Origin: Parapristionchus giblindavisi
Taxonomy: Eukaryota > Nematoda > Chromadorea > Rhabditida > Diplogasteridae
Direction of reading: 5' to 3'
NCBI GenBank assembly: GCA_943737045.1
Contig: CALSFV010000007.1
Coordinates: 1,575,001-1,639,000, forward strand
DNA length: 64,000 nt
Shown here: positions 22,945-33,834 of the stretch, piece by piece
Position numbering within the stretch: the first letter of the stretch is position 1
Layout: the number at the start of each line of letters is the position of its first letter
Translations under genes and position numbers: made by a program
Notes under the pieces: model-generated
What the model saw: the letters and a program-made list of their open reading frames with translations, nothing else
Databases searched by the model: none
Told to the model about the DNA's origin: nothing

Positions 22945-23684
22945 ATAAATTGAATACACAATACAATATAATTTTTGAAAGAAGCACAGGGTTGGTATCG
23001 TTGCCGCTAAACGACTGATTAGTCTTTAGGTAAAAAAGGTACTGTATCATTTGAGTCTTCGGATTTCTCATAGAATCATTGCCACTGGTCGTTGATAAGT
23101 CATTCACATCTTTATACATTAATACAATTGATATATTTATGACGCCGAGGTCTCACGACTTTGCTCTTTCCCGTCCGGGCTTTATAGCGCGCAATCTCAC
23201 TCATACCCAATGGCATTTGTGACACAATATAACTCTCTAATCGTCATGTCCACCCTCAATCTTATCATACGTTACGCTCTCTATCCCATTCTCATTACGC
23301 CCAACCTCCATTCCAACCATGTCCATACATCCATGAATCATTTCAATCATTACGGTGCCCCACCAAATATTGGTATACCGTTCTCATCCATCATCATATC
23401 CTTCATTACCATTCGTTTTCACCCATGTCTTCTATATTCTTCCCATATTCATCCTTTGCCCGTATGCCTAAACAACCGTTTTCCTGGAAAATATGACGTC
23501 ATTAGCGCAGGCGGAGGATTTTTGGAAAACGTATCCGCCTACGCTAATGATGTCAATTTTTCACGGAAAACGTTGTTCATGAATACGGCCACTGGTCACG
23601 GATAATCATCATAATCCTTTTCTAGTATTCTATTCATTATCAAACAATTTATTCATTCAATGTAATACAATTCAGACGTCACCA
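22945..23684 (+). promoter_or_regulatory. Duplicated 5' region of membrane-protein family, copy A
   Basis: Blocks such as AGTCATTCACATCTT, CACGACTTTGCTCTTTC, CCGGGCTTTATAGCGCGCAATCTC and CACAATATA are shared with 41040-41558 (copy B) and 44930-45350 (copy C) upstream of each paralogue. A palindromic MITE (23459-23592) is inserted in copy A's version. TTTATAGCGC is a plausible core element, but its distance of about 500 bp from the ATG suggests an upstream exon or enhancer, and the role is inferred only from conservation. Confidence 0.6.
23459..23592. mobile_element. Palindromic MITE (GCATACGGCC ends, GACGTCATTAGCG stem)
   Basis: Inverted CCGTTTTCCTGGAAAA and TTTTTCACGGAAAACG arms with inner GCGCAGGCGGAGGATT / ATCCGCCTACGC. 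A second copy is at 59121-59254. It lies within the 5' region of copy A. Confidence 0.85.
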
Positions 23685-23742
23685 ATGAGTGTGGAACGAA
23701 GATATATCGTGATTACACGCATTCTCGATCTACTCTTCCTAA

Positions 23743-23862
23743 ACGGTAACGCACCGTTACATTTACCTTATGTGCCTACGCCGTGACCCCCTCCGCCGCG
23801 TCGGACACGCGGCTTAGGGGGTTACGGCGTAGGCACGTAAGGTAAATGTAACAGTGCATAAG
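23743..23862. mobile_element. Palindromic MITE (GTTACATTTNCCTTANGTGC ends)
   Basis: Ends CGTTACATTTACCTTATGTG and CACGTAAGGTAAATGTAAC, inner GCCTACGCCGTGACCCCCTC / GGGGGTTACGGCGTAGGC. It begins exactly at the donor of copy A exon 1. Relatives: 30330-30412, 42955-43145 and 60545-60628. Confidence 0.88.
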
Positions 23863-24270
23863 AATATCTTCTAATGATCATTTTATATTTTTGCTTTACG
23901 TGTCCAAACGTTATGGTCATGACGATGATGGACACGTTCTCGTAAATATTCCAATGTGCGTGAATTTCGAAAGGATATGCATTATTGAATACCGCTTAGT
24001 ATGCGTTCCGTTTTAGTAAATTTAACGCACTCCTTCGTTTTAGGAACTTTCTAATCTGCATCTTTTTTTTATATTTCGAGCCGCCCCCGCTATTCCCATC
24101 TCTCGAGCATTTTGAACTAATACAATCCTTTGCTGCGATGGCCTTACGGTGTAGACACGCCAAGCAAATTAACCAACGCATAAACATAAATTTGCATTGT
24201 AGATCGTCTCTTAATTTCATTATATGACAACAACATGAAAATGTGCATAGAAGTCAGCCAGATAAAAGTT

Positions 24271-24598
24271 TCTCCTCCGGAATTTCAAAACTTTTAAAAC
24301 CCCAAGCTAATTTGAATCTCTCCGCTCCGACCGAACTGTCTCGCTTTCTTTGTCTACTAAAGAACATAACCAGAGTGAACAGTAAAAATAGCTTGGGTTT
24401 CTAAAGTACGTCACTCACTTGAAGATTATTTTAAACCTACTTCAAATGAATGAACAATTGACGAAAACATTACATACTGCAAGTGGTGTATAATACAGTA
24501 ACGCATATCGTCAAATGTTATTTCACTTGTTTTAAAATTGCAGTAAGCTTCTAGACAGCGACGTAATTTAAGTAGACTGCTAGTTTGGAAATACCAGA
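24271..24598. mobile_element. MITE of the TGGTATTTC/AAGTCTAC family, with a nested MITE
   Basis: Degenerate ends (CTCCGGAATTTC / GGAAATACCAGA) and internal AAGTAGACT motifs place it with 33628-33834, 35552-35758, 42632-42795 and 47778-47950. A GACAAAGAAAGCGAGAGA-type MITE is nested at 24294-24400. Confidence 0.7.
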
Positions 24599-25171
24599 TT
24601 ATACTCAAGGAAATACATTTTCAACCTTTTACCTTTTTCCTTATATCTTTTTCCAAGATTCGCTCGTAGCTCCCAAACAGCCACTGTACCCAAAACATCA
24701 CCTGAGCGACGGACATCCATGAACCCCTTTATATAATTTTCATTAATGCTACTTATTTATATATTATAATATATAGTATGGAATAAAGAATACGAATCAG
24801 AATGAGAACAGCGCGAATTATCTTTTAAATTTCAGAGATATGCCATTGATGTCTCGAATGTGATCATATTTTCTCAAGCATTATTTGCCGGATCATTCGC
24901 CATTTTGGTCATCTACTATTGTCTCAACTTGTATAGATCATTGTTGCGTCGTAAAATTCAGGTAAAGCTACACCAAACACTATAGTGAACTTATTCTTAT
25001 TAATAATGTTTTTCAGAAACAAGCATTGTCAAGTAGGATTCTACAACATGGATATAGAGTGCTAACGGCAATTCTCGATTTCCACGTTCTTATAGGTAAG
25101 AATGTTTCTTACAATCATAAGTGTCAACAACCAGTGATATTACCTTTTTCGCAAAATGTTTGACTGTTTGA

Positions 25172-25437
25172 TGGCTCTTTAAAAAATAGTGGAAAACTGA
25201 ATTGCCGACTTTCCACCCGTTAAAAAGTACCCGGAAAGTCGAAAATAGAAACACAAAATTTGAATTCTCTCGCTCGCAAAGAGGTGCGGCAATTCAAATT
25301 CAGACTTTCTGACAGCTTTCTGACACACAAGCGCGCGAATTCAAATTTCGTGTTTTCATTTTCGACTTTCCGGATACTTTTTTAACGGGAGGAAAGTCGG
25401 CGATTTCGGTTTTCCACTATTTTTTTAAAACGGGCCA
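25172..25437. mobile_element. Harbinger-like MITE, TGA target duplication
   Basis: TGGCTCTTTAAAAAATAGTG at the left and the inverse at the right (GGGCCA), flanked by TGA on both sides. Inner block AATAGTGGAAAACNGAAATTG / GATTTCGGTTTTCCACTATT. Shares its subterminal core with 10351-10740 and 26429-26821. Located in intron 4 of copy A. A second copy is in intron 1 of copy C (47972-48290). Confidence 0.85.
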
Positions 25438-25954
25438 TGAGTGTACCCAGTTTTCCCTAGAGGGATGCTGAAAAGATCCACGACAATCGTTGCTTTTTTT
25501 AAAATTTTGAATCGCTTCAGGCATCGCATTTTTAATAATGGCCGTATATTCATACTTTGCATTATGCGGATCTAAAGAATACGAGACAGCAAACTATGAG
25601 GTCAGTAAAATAAATAGAGATTTTGTTTGAGGGAAAAAATCATTGCTATAAAAATATTTACCGTATGAAATACTCTTTTATTTGGTACGAGTGTCTCCAA
25701 GCTAGCTAGTAGCTAGTGTAGCTAGTAGCAAGGCAATATCACAACAAGTACACTTTATTCGGATAATATACAATGTTTACTATCAGGAACGACAAGTTAT
25801 TTGGGATTTGATTTCAATCTGCACGATATCATCTATAGTGTATATATCGATTACGATTAGCTTTTTTTCTGTTTATGCATACAGGAAATGGATATATTCA
25901 GGTAAATAAGCAAGCATTTTTCTAACTCCGGTAATTTGGGAACCGTGACGCATC

Positions 25955-26380
25955 AGCTTTTCTAATATGTATGCCCGACTTTTCGTTACATATGTGCGAC
26001 CTCTTCTCGAGTATTGTTGAGAGCTCTGGAGTTCTCAATCACGCACGCTAAATAATGATATTGAATCCGTTCAGAGCCGTTTTTCAAGGGTGGTCTTCAG
26101 CAAACGTCGAATACTGTACACCAACTACCATGAGAGATTCCGTCACCTCAATCTCCCCTCCCTAGAATCTAGACGTAGCCAAATCGACTTAATTTTCGCG
26201 TATAAGACGATTCACACTTTCATATACATTGATCCCCCTTTTGTTCCTGTTTTCAAACACAATTAATTCGACTCGTGGTCACAATATGAAGCTTTCTGTT
26301 CTCCCAGCATTTTCTCAGGTATTTAGCCTTTCTAAGCAACAGAATAGTCTCGCAATGGAACTGTTTAGATAATTCAATTG
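25955..26380 (+). mobile_element. LINE reverse transcriptase C-terminal fragment
   Basis: Conceptual translation gives the post-catalytic region of a non-LTR retrotransposon ORF2: LLRALEFSITHA, then NDIESVQSRFSRVVFSKRR and ERFRHLNLPSLESRRSQIDL, the usual order after the RT domain. Stops interrupt it and neither end is intact. It lies where exon 7 of copy A should be. Confidence 0.75.
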
Positions 26381-26428
26381 TAACTGTGCAAAACAATGTG
26401 TACTTTAGTTCTTATGTTCGTAATGTAA

Positions 26429-26821
26429 TGGCGCACTAAAAAATAGTGGAAAACGGAAAATGGCGACCTTCCGGGGTCTAAAAAAGTACACTGGAAAACC
26501 GAAAATGGAAACTCGAAATTTGAATTCGCGGGCGCGAATAAGGCGCGGAAATTCAAATTCTGATTTTCTAACTGCGATTTTCTGCGGTTATAAAACTTAA
26601 ATAAAGCTGAAATTTCATTTTTCGACCTTTCTGAAGCGTAGGAACTTAAATTCCTACTTATCATCCTTTTTAAACCGCAGAAAACCGCAGTTGGAAAGCC
26701 AGAATTTGAATTCCCGCACCTTTTTTTCGCGCCCGCGAATTCAAATTTTCGAGTTTCCAGGTGCTTTTTTAGACCCTGGAAAGCCGCCATTTTCCGTTTT
26801 CCACTATTTTTTAGTGCGCCA
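26429..26821. mobile_element. Harbinger-like MITE, second TGGCGCACTA copy
   Basis: Nearly identical to 10351-10740 (393 against 390 bp), with TAA target duplication at 26426-26428 and 26822-26824. The open frame across it is a palindrome artefact. Confidence 0.92.
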
Positions 26822-27412
26822 TAATACTGTAACTTAATTGTTACAGTTCTTTTCGCTTCTTCTTATTTCATCATCAGTACTTTAAATTATTTCCTGCGAT
26901 AAACATTTTGAAACATTTATTACATACAATACATACAATACAATACAAATACAAATACATACAAGAAATACAAAGGAATGGTAAATCATTCCCGTGCAGT
27001 TATGACTAGTGGCACATACCGTTCGAATCAGCTGGTAATTCATCTCGTATTTCATTTTGTGGGTTCATGGTTCTGCCTGGGATGGGATATTGTGTTTTGC
27101 TTGTCTTTCCAAGTTCAAAAGTTGTTTTTCTAAAATGGATGAGGAGTTCATGGTAAACTTCTATTATTTTCGATCAGTCACTTGCCTGATGCTTATAATT
27201 GTACCACGCTGCATGGCGGTATGGGTGGTTAGGGTTGAGGGGGAGATGGTCAAAAGAGGTTTCAAAAGTAGCACCCGGATCTTCTGATCGATATTGTTTT
27301 AAACACTCGCGTCGCCAAAATAAATCTTCGGATATGTTCGGTGAATGACGATAAAACAATGCAAATGAAGTTGAGTAGTTGAGGCAGCTTGCAAAATATA
27401 GCATAAATATTA

Positions 27413-28041
27413 GGGGGTTCGGCAACGGATCATAAATCGGTTGGGATTTGGCGTATGGCAACCAAAGTTGTACCATTGCTATCAGTGGGAGTGTACGGTA
27501 TTGTGCTACCGTAACCGTCGGGAATCGTGAACTGAATTTTTTCAGTGGACCCATGACCCGGGGTTCATGGTTGAAAATTACCGAAGTCGAAAAATTCATG
27601 ATGGTAGGAGACCAAATACTATATGCCTGCATATCAACAGGCAGCTAACCTTTATTTTTATGGATACCGTAACCCGAACTACCGTAATCAAACCGGGATT
27701 TGTCTTGAATTTCGATATAATATTGAAGAGTACGGTATCTAGATTACGGTAGATCGGGTTACGGGATCCATGAAAATAAAAGTTAGCTGACTGTTGATAT
27801 ACAGGCATATCGTATTTGGTCTCGGACCATCATGAATTTTTCGACTTCGGTAATTTTCAACCATGAACCCCGGGTCATGGGTCCACTGAAAAAAATCAGT
27901 TCACGATTCCCGACGGTTACGGTAGCACAATACCGTACACCCCTACTGATAACAATGGTACAACTTTTGTTGCCATAGGCCATCTCCCAACCGATTTATG
28001 ATCCGTTGCCGAAACGATCGTTGCCGAATCGATCGCCCCCC
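27413..28041. mobile_element. Large palindrome, GGGGGGCGATCG-ended family, copy 1
   Basis: Two arms of about 300 bp are inverted copies (CATAAATCGGTTGGGATTTG, ACCGTAACCGTCGGGAATCG, GACCCATGACCCGGGGTTC). The element is bounded by GGGGG and CCCCCC and flanked by an exact 8-bp AAATATTA duplication (27405-27412, 28042-28049). Inverted open frames in it are mirror images. Copies 2 and 3 are 32255-33400 and 57226-57793. Confidence 0.88.
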
Positions 28042-28049
28042 AAATATTA

Positions 28050-28110
28050 TGCCGGGAGGTTGGCGGGAATCGAACCAGCGGTGTTTGGCCATCCCCCCAT
28101 ACATTGTCGA
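28050..28110 (-). other. tRNA-like fragment (B box)
   Basis: The minus strand contains CGCTGGTTCGATTCCCGCC, a good polymerase III B box, without a complete cloverleaf. It may be a tRNA-derived SINE head. Confidence 0.4.
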
Positions 28111-28315
28111 TGCCCCCCTAACCATACATTTTCGGTGCCCTCACCGAATTATTTTTATATAGTGGGTCGATTTACAAAAATCGTTATTATTCTCTTAAAT
28201 TGTAATCTTTGACATAAAAATGAGATTTATATAGTGGGTTGACCATGAAAATGAGCCGTATATAGTGGATTAATCCTCACACTGTGAGGGTATGAAAATG
28301 TATGACCCTAACCAC

Positions 28316-28657
28316 TAGAGTTGGCAATAACGCACTATTCATTGCGGGCCCGCAGAGCGGTGTAATTCATTGCGGGCCCGCAAACTCGAATGGTGCGGTG
28401 TAAAATCATTGCGGGCCCGCAATGCCATTGCGGGCCCGCAAAGTCCTTTTCCTCTCCGAGAGAATGAAGAGAGAAGGAAGAGGAGAGGAAAATGACTTTG
28501 CGGGCCCGCAATGCCATTGCGGGCCCGCAATGATTTTACACCGCACCATTCGAAATTGCGGGACGAAATGATTTCACACCGCATTGCGGGCCCGCAATCA
28601 CTAGCAATGAAAAGCCAATTTCTTTGCGGGCCCGCAACGTCCGAATTGCCAACTCTA
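28316..28657. mobile_element. Palindromic element packed with TTGCGGGCCCGCAA
   Basis: Ends TAGAGTTGGCAAT and ATTGCCAACTCTA are inverted, with TA possibly duplicated. Inside, the 14-bp self-complementary motif TTGCGGGCCCGCAA (or one base shorter) occurs eight times in mirrored order, separated by inverted GGTGTAAAATCA / TGATTTTACACC segments. No ORF. Confidence 0.85.
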
Positions 28658-28689
28658 CTAACCACCCATAAGGGTCGCTTTCGGAACCG

Positions 28690-28858
28690 TAGCTTTCTTT
28701 TTCGCTATTTCGGAAGGATGAATAATAGGCAATCAGGATTAATCGGAGCCGACTTCGGAGCCATAAGGAGGTGCAGAAGGCTGTGCAGGCGAAGACGTCT
28801 CCGATTCCGACAAAAGAAATACGGATAGAAGGAGTTCAGATTATCACGGCCGGTAGAA
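28690..28858 (+). pseudogene. Broken copy of the small secreted peptide gene
   Basis: TTTTTCGCTATTTCGGAAGG, then AATAATAGGCAATCAGGATT, GCCGACTTCGGAGCC and TCAGATTATCACGGCCGGTAG match the end of exon 1 and exon 2 of 19867-20100, including the downstream AACATCTGATATGATTATTC. The intron is absent or lost and a stop (GATTAAT) breaks the frame, so it is either a degraded duplicate or a retrocopy. Confidence 0.7.
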
Positions 28859-29150
28859 CATCTGATATGATTATTCTCTTTGTTGAAATTTTATAAAAAT
28901 GAAAGCTTTATTTATCGAGTGGAACGTGGGTGGGGACAATTTAAAGAGATATAAAGTTACGTCACGAGAAAGGGCAGGCAGCTCCTAGCATTTTTATAGT
29001 TGGCTGGGGTGGAAGATAATGAAAGTATCGAGAGTACTGTGTAATCTTCATTATATGTGATGGTAGATGATGTGGATTGCTATGTGAGACCAGTAAGGCA
29101 ATGAAGGATGATTGAATTATTTATTCGCAGACGTTCTAACCTCTCATCAT

Positions 29151-29220
29151 CAGTGCTGGAGATTACCTCAAACTTGGGTAATTGTTTAATTACAAAGGTT
29201 GAGGTAATCCCCAGCACTGG
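29151..29220. repeat. Hairpin whose arms match the SL1 spliced leader
   Basis: A 70-bp inverted repeat with outer stem CAGTGCTGG-GATTACCTCAA. The minus strand of the left half contains AATTACCCAAGTTTGAG followed by GTAA, identical to the last 17 nt of nematode SL1 (GGTTTAATTACC...GAG) plus the start of its intron side. The plus strand of the right half contains GTTTAATTAC then AAGGTTGAGGTAA, an imperfect SL1 including its 5' part. A full SL RNA gene (Sm site, stem loops) is not present. SL1 sequence is recalled from established knowledge. Confidence 0.7.
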
Positions 29221-29552
29221 TAATGTAAGTGTTAGTATAGTTCGCATTAGCAGTCATCTTTCTTAAAGGAAGACTGCCATTCAATAATTTCTCTTCAATA
29301 TCATTTAATTTTATGCTAAGTAAACAATGTAAAGTTAAAAAAAATTTTTTTTGAAACTTTTAGATGTTTTTTTTAAACAAAGGATACAATAAATCGTTCC
29401 GATATGCACAGATCATGTACGGCGGAAGCCGATAAAACAAGGAAGTTTATAGATCACGCACTTCAGATCACTGTATAATTCGTTCAGAATTTTTTATATA
29501 TTTTTTTCACTTATGTTTATGATGTCGAAGGCATCAGATAAGTTTTATGACC

Positions 29553-31123
29553 TCAACTTGACTTGCTTGGCAGACTCCCTTTAATGCATGTAATCTTCGT
29601 AGAGAGGTTTCCTTCAACCGTTTTTCCATTAATAGTAATTGACTCATTGCATATGACTACATCAGAAAGAAGAGTCCCTAAGGTGCTCTCAACTCGAACT
29701 TGTTCCCCAATAGGACAGGAATGATTTCCAGCTGGTAGCTCCGCGTGGAATTTACCGTTCTCTCCTCCATATTTACAACCTGAAAATAAAAATTAGAATA
29801 ATGTTGAAAACATTGTATAATTCATATTCACTTTCGCCAAAACATGCTTCAAAACTCACCAGGATCGTACTTTTTAACACACACAACCTGAAAAAAATCA
29901 TTCGTTAAATTAAATATTTAATTTAAATATTAAGGTCCACCTTGAAGTTCGGTATCGCATACAAAGATCGCTGATCCACCCACCTGCAATGATGCGGAAT
30001 CTTTTTGACAATTCAGGTACACGGGACAGATCTAAACCAAGATTGAATTGTTTGATATAATAACTGGGTTTTTTATTCAATTAGCAAAACACAACAATAC
30101 TAACTTATTGAGATTGCACATAACTTTCTGGAATGACAGGAATCCATTGGGAGTCTTCTGAAATGAAAAGTTTGTGTGGGTGGAAAACTTATGCTAATAA
30201 CAATACTAAATCATTGAAAACTATTACAATATATAATTTTGTTTTAATGTTATCATTACACTTGTTTTGAAAAGTTAATTAAAACCAAACGTTATATCGT
30301 GACGTCATAGTCATGTGGAGAATGCATTGCATCGTTACATTTGCCGTACGTGTCTACGCCGTAAATCCCTCTGTAGGTACGGCGTAGGCACATAAGGCAA
30401 GTGTAACGAGGCCTATTTCATCTTGGATATTAATTCTACGGTGGAATATGACCAAACTATTCAATATGAGGAGATATGATTTGACCTGCTAAAGTTTGAA
30501 AGAATGGAGAAGCATGGGCGGTTGCTTACTACTTGGGCCAGTGCCAGCTTAATACTGAGAGAGCATATCCAACTTAAGAGTGAAAGACAAATGTGGAGAC
30601 ACAACGTCGCGAGCCTAGTTCGAGCTAGTTTTAATTAAAAATCTTGCCAAATCCCAGAGCGCAGTTTTGATGTTTTTTCTTACGATTTTAAAATGATTTG
30701 CAATTAGAATAAAAATGGCTTTCTCGATTACGGACGGTAAATCATTCAAATCGAGCGGTTTGTACAGCTACCTAATTTGCATACGATTAACAGCCAAACC
30801 TAATCGAACTATTAATATCTCTGCCGCCTAATGATGTAAATGAGCTAATGCTCGTAAAAAGGTTCAGAAAATTCTTTGCTTTCTTAAAAACACATACCAC
30901 AGCCAAAACATCGCCTGTAGTTTTGCAAGCGAGAACTCCGTTTTTGAGAATAACTTCTCCAGTGTAATTATATCCGTTACCAATTTCTTCACTCGATAAG
31001 TGTTCAAATGGAGTGCAATCACCCATTACTTTAAATACTTTTATTTAATTTTAATTTTGAGCAATATTAATAACCTGTAGCACAGAGCGCTGAAAGGGAT
31101 ATGAAATGTAGAAGAAGAGACAT
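29553..31123 (-). CDS. Secreted Cys-rich protein, six exons, 171 aa
   Basis: Minus-strand exons: 31075-31123 (signal peptide MSLLLHFISLSALCAT), 30898-31028, 30125-30157, 29984-30031, 29860-29887 and 29553-29779, ending TGA. Exon lengths 49, 131, 33, 48, 28 and 227 keep one frame (172 codons with stop). The mature part has paired Cys (MGDCTPFEHL, GVLACKTTGDV, ICPVYLNCQKD, VVCVKKYDPGCKYGG, NHSCPIGEQ, VVICNESI, KITCIKGS) and N-glycosylation sequons (NYT, NHS, NES, NLS). Two halves share a GE(V/N)...NG..AC/SC pattern, suggesting an internal repeat. I do not recognise the family; an extracellular role is inferred from the leader and cysteines. Exon 2 uses a TTTAAAG acceptor. Introns are 50-750 bp and the longest holds a MITE (30330-30412). 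Confidence 0.75.
30330..30412. mobile_element. Palindromic MITE (GTTACATTTGCCNTACGTG family)
   Basis: CGTTACATTTGCCGTACGTG, TCTACGCCGTAAATCC and the inverse GGCGTAGGCACATAAGGCAA, GTGTAACG. It sits in intron 2 of the secreted Cys-rich gene. Confidence 0.82.
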
Positions 31124-32254
31124 GAGTAGAATGTGATTCAATTCAAACTCGTCCTGTTCAAATATGAACGGTCGATGCGATTAAAATGCTCATATGATTC
31201 CATAAACACTCTGTCTGCTTCTTATTTCCTCCTCAAATTGCCTTATCTCTAGCATTTGAATATAATCTAACAGTGCATATATGACAGAATGTTTATGTAT
31301 TCATTTGAAACGAAAAACGAATTTAACGACACTTGAATTCAGAGCGAAGCTTTTCCATAACTATTCGAAACATTTGCAGATTTATTATTCTTTCTTTGCA
31401 GGATTGTAATGATTGCCACAACTTGTCCGATTAATCATTTCCTACCCTTATAACCCCCGCTCCTATTATCCCGCAGGACTTCATGTGCCTTGAATAAGGA
31501 GTAGTACCGTCACTTTTTTATTGTGAGCTTCACGCAGTCAATAAAGAAGTAAGAATAACGGAAAGTGACGCCTGTTAACTCACGTTTATAGTAATAAGCC
31601 TTATAACATTATATTATTATTATTAACGGCATCCGTTAACGGCATCGATCTCTCGCCCTCGTATAAAATAATAAATAATTTATATTGACTTCTTTGCCTC
31701 ATTTAGGCCGATGACAAGATATTATATACGAAATGGGACGACGGGAGCGGGACTACCACTGTTTGTTTTTTTAAATCGTGATGTTAACCAATTTTCAATT
31801 TTAACATCATCCCACTCACAAGAAGAACTAAAGATTGCTGCGAGTGTTGCCCCTCAGGTAACAGTTCGTAATAAACCACACCAAGAGTGCAGATGAAGAA
31901 TGAGGGCGACTCTTTTTTTCCATTCGGATTGCGTTAAGGGACGGGTTTACAACAGCCACTCTCCATCATGACAAACTTCATCCAATCAGTGGATCGAGAA
32001 CGGACAAAATTAGAAGTATACATGTCGAATCTGTTTCTGAGCAGTGGTGTGGATAGAACATGGGGAATCACTTGATGTGCCTTATGCCCAAGAGAAGATC
32101 GAATTAGGATGCGATAGATAGTGGATCTTTGCGGACATGTTGCCTGTTCCAGGTTCCTCAAACTCCGCTTCGGCAGAAATCGTACGAAGAATCAGGTCTT
32201 CATTCAAAGAAAGATGTCTACGGTAGAGGTGATACATGATACCCATGCAAATAA
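31124..32254. other. Intergenic, SINE fragment, no gene seen
   Basis: Upstream of the secreted Cys-rich gene. 31465-31525 is a SINE 3' fragment (CCCGCAGGACTTCATGTGCC). An open frame at 31711-31896 and its neighbours show no motif or splice context. (ATT)n runs near 31615. Confidence 0.55.
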
Positions 32255-33400
32255 GGGGGGCGATCGATTTGCCAACGATCGTTTGCACAACGGATCATAA
32301 ATCGGTTGGGATTTGGCGTATGGCAACCAAAGTTGTACCATTGCTATCAGTGGGAGTGCACGGTATTGTGCTACCGTAACCGTTAGGAATCGTGAACTGA
32401 TTTTTTTTCAGTCGACCCATGACCCGGGGTTCATGGTTGAAAATGGCAGGGTCGAAAAATTTGTAATGCTCCGAGACCAAATACTAGTTTTCATTATATC
32501 AACAGTGAGCCAACATTTATCTTTCTGGATACCATAACCCGAACGGCACTACTCTAGAAGCCCGGACCAGGGGGCGGGGCCTAAAATATGCGCACATTCT
32601 ACCACAAGTCCGCACACTTCTACCTATCCTCCTAACTCCGCCCACTTCAATTCTCTAATTCCTTTCCCTTGTCTGGGTGTCTCAAGCGCTCTCTCACGAT
32701 CGCACACTCTCTCTTTCATCGCCCACTCCTTCTCTGACGCACTCCCCCTTCCGCTCACTCTCTCTCCCCTCCTGGAGCGCGCGCGAGGCGGTGTGCGTGC
32801 TCTTTCTGCAGCGCGGAGCTCCTGCCTGTATAAAAGGCCCGTTCCCTTGATGTTCTGCTCAGTCTGGCTCTCTCCCTTCGTGGGAAGAGGGCGGGGTGCA
32901 CTGTCCCCCGTCAGACTGAGTTGCCCCTAGGGAAGGGGTGGGGCTTTAGGCCCCTTTTGGACAGGGGGCGGGGCCTCCGGAGCCTAGGCTCCGCCCCCTG
33001 ATGGGCTGGTCCGGGCTTCTAGAGTAGTGCCACCCGAACTACCGTAATCTAGCTACCATAACCTGCAATATTATAGCTAAATGCACTTCAAATCCCGGTC
33101 TGATTACGGTAGTTCGGGTTATGGTATCCAGAAAGATAAATGTTGGCTCACTGTTGATATAATAAAAACTAGTATTTGGTCTCGGAGCATCACAAATTTT
33201 TCGACCCTGCCATTTTCAACCATGAACCCCGGGTCATGGGAAGACTGAAAAAAATCAGTTCACGATTCCTAACGGTTACGGTAGCACAATACCGTACACT
33301 CCCACTGATAGCAATGGTACAACTTTGGTTGCCATACGCCAAATCCCAACCGATTTATGATCCGTTGTGCAAACGATCGTTGGCAAATCGATCGCCCCCC
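32255..33400. mobile_element. Large palindrome, GGGGGGCGATCG-ended family, copy 2, with nested insertion
   Basis: Ends GGGGGGCGATCGATTTGCC and GGCAAATCGATCGCCCCCC are inverted; flanks GCAAATAA and GCAAGTAA are an 8-bp duplication with one mismatch. Arms match 27413-28041. The element at 32545-33031 is inserted near its centre. Confidence 0.88.
32545..33031 (+). mobile_element. GC-rich TIR element with TATA, initiator and hairpin
   Basis: Inverted ends GGCACTACTCTAGAAGCCC, 26 bp in all, with an exact 8-bp target duplication ACCCGAAC (32537-32544 and 33032-33039). Unlike its AT-rich surroundings it is GC-rich. Inside, TATAAAAGG (32829-32837) is followed 30 bp later by the initiator-like CTCAGTC (A at 32861). 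The presumed transcript starts with a hairpin: CTCAGTCTG pairs with CAGACTGAG at 32908-32922, enclosing CTCTCCC / GGGAAGAG. A second palindrome of AGGGGGCGGGGCC type is near the right end. No ORF. Confidence 0.8.
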
Positions 33401-33627
33401 GCAAGTAATACGAAATACTAAATATTATACAACACTAATCTATCCATGAAAACATACCCAGCCGTACTTGAGGTAAACCCGGTGAGCCTTATAAATTGCT
33501 CGTTACCGGGAATACTCCATGAACGGTCATACCGGGCTATGGTAGCAACTACAGTAAGTCAACGAATGCGGCAATGTGTGGCATAAGAGAAACACATTAA
33601 GAGAAAGATATTCAATGGTACGGCAAT

Positions 33628-33834
33628 CTCTGGTATTTCGAAACTTAAAGTCTACTTAAACTACGTCTCAGACTTGAAGCAGACTTTAAGTCTACTTCAA
33701 GTGAAAGAGCATTTGACGAAATGCATTACAGTATACCACACCACTTTAAGTAGACTTACGTTTAACTTGAAGTAAACTTACAAGGCTACTTCAAGTGCAG
33801 ACTTTAAGTTGACTTTAAGTTTCTAAATACCAGA
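33628..33834. mobile_element. MITE, CTCTGGTATTTCNAAACTTA ends
   Basis: CTCTGGTATTTCGAAACTTA and the inverse AAGTTTCTAAATACCAGAG bound repeated AAGTCTACTT motifs and the family core GAGCATTTGACGAAATGCAT. Confidence 0.82.

Larger units (their letters stand above)
23685..25901 (+). pseudogene. Membrane-protein family copy A, broken
   Basis: Homologous to copies B and C. Exons seen: 1 (23685-23745, MSVERRYIVITRILDLLFLN), 3 (24836-24961), 4 (25017-25095), 5 (25521-25600) and 6 (25787-25901). Exon 2 is missing, which leaves exon 1 (phase 1) unable to join exon 3 (phase 0). Exon 6 is 115 nt against 123 in the paralogues, an 8-nt loss. No exon 7 is found; instead a LINE fragment (25955-26380) follows. 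Intron 1 holds several MITEs. The surviving exons retain good splice sites and hydrophobic segments, so the decay is recent. Confidence 0.85.

Noticed and set aside
27174..28125. Open frames of 60-152 codons in the GGGGGGCGATCG palindromes
   Set aside because: They recur in all copies as inverse pairs; no splice context or domain.
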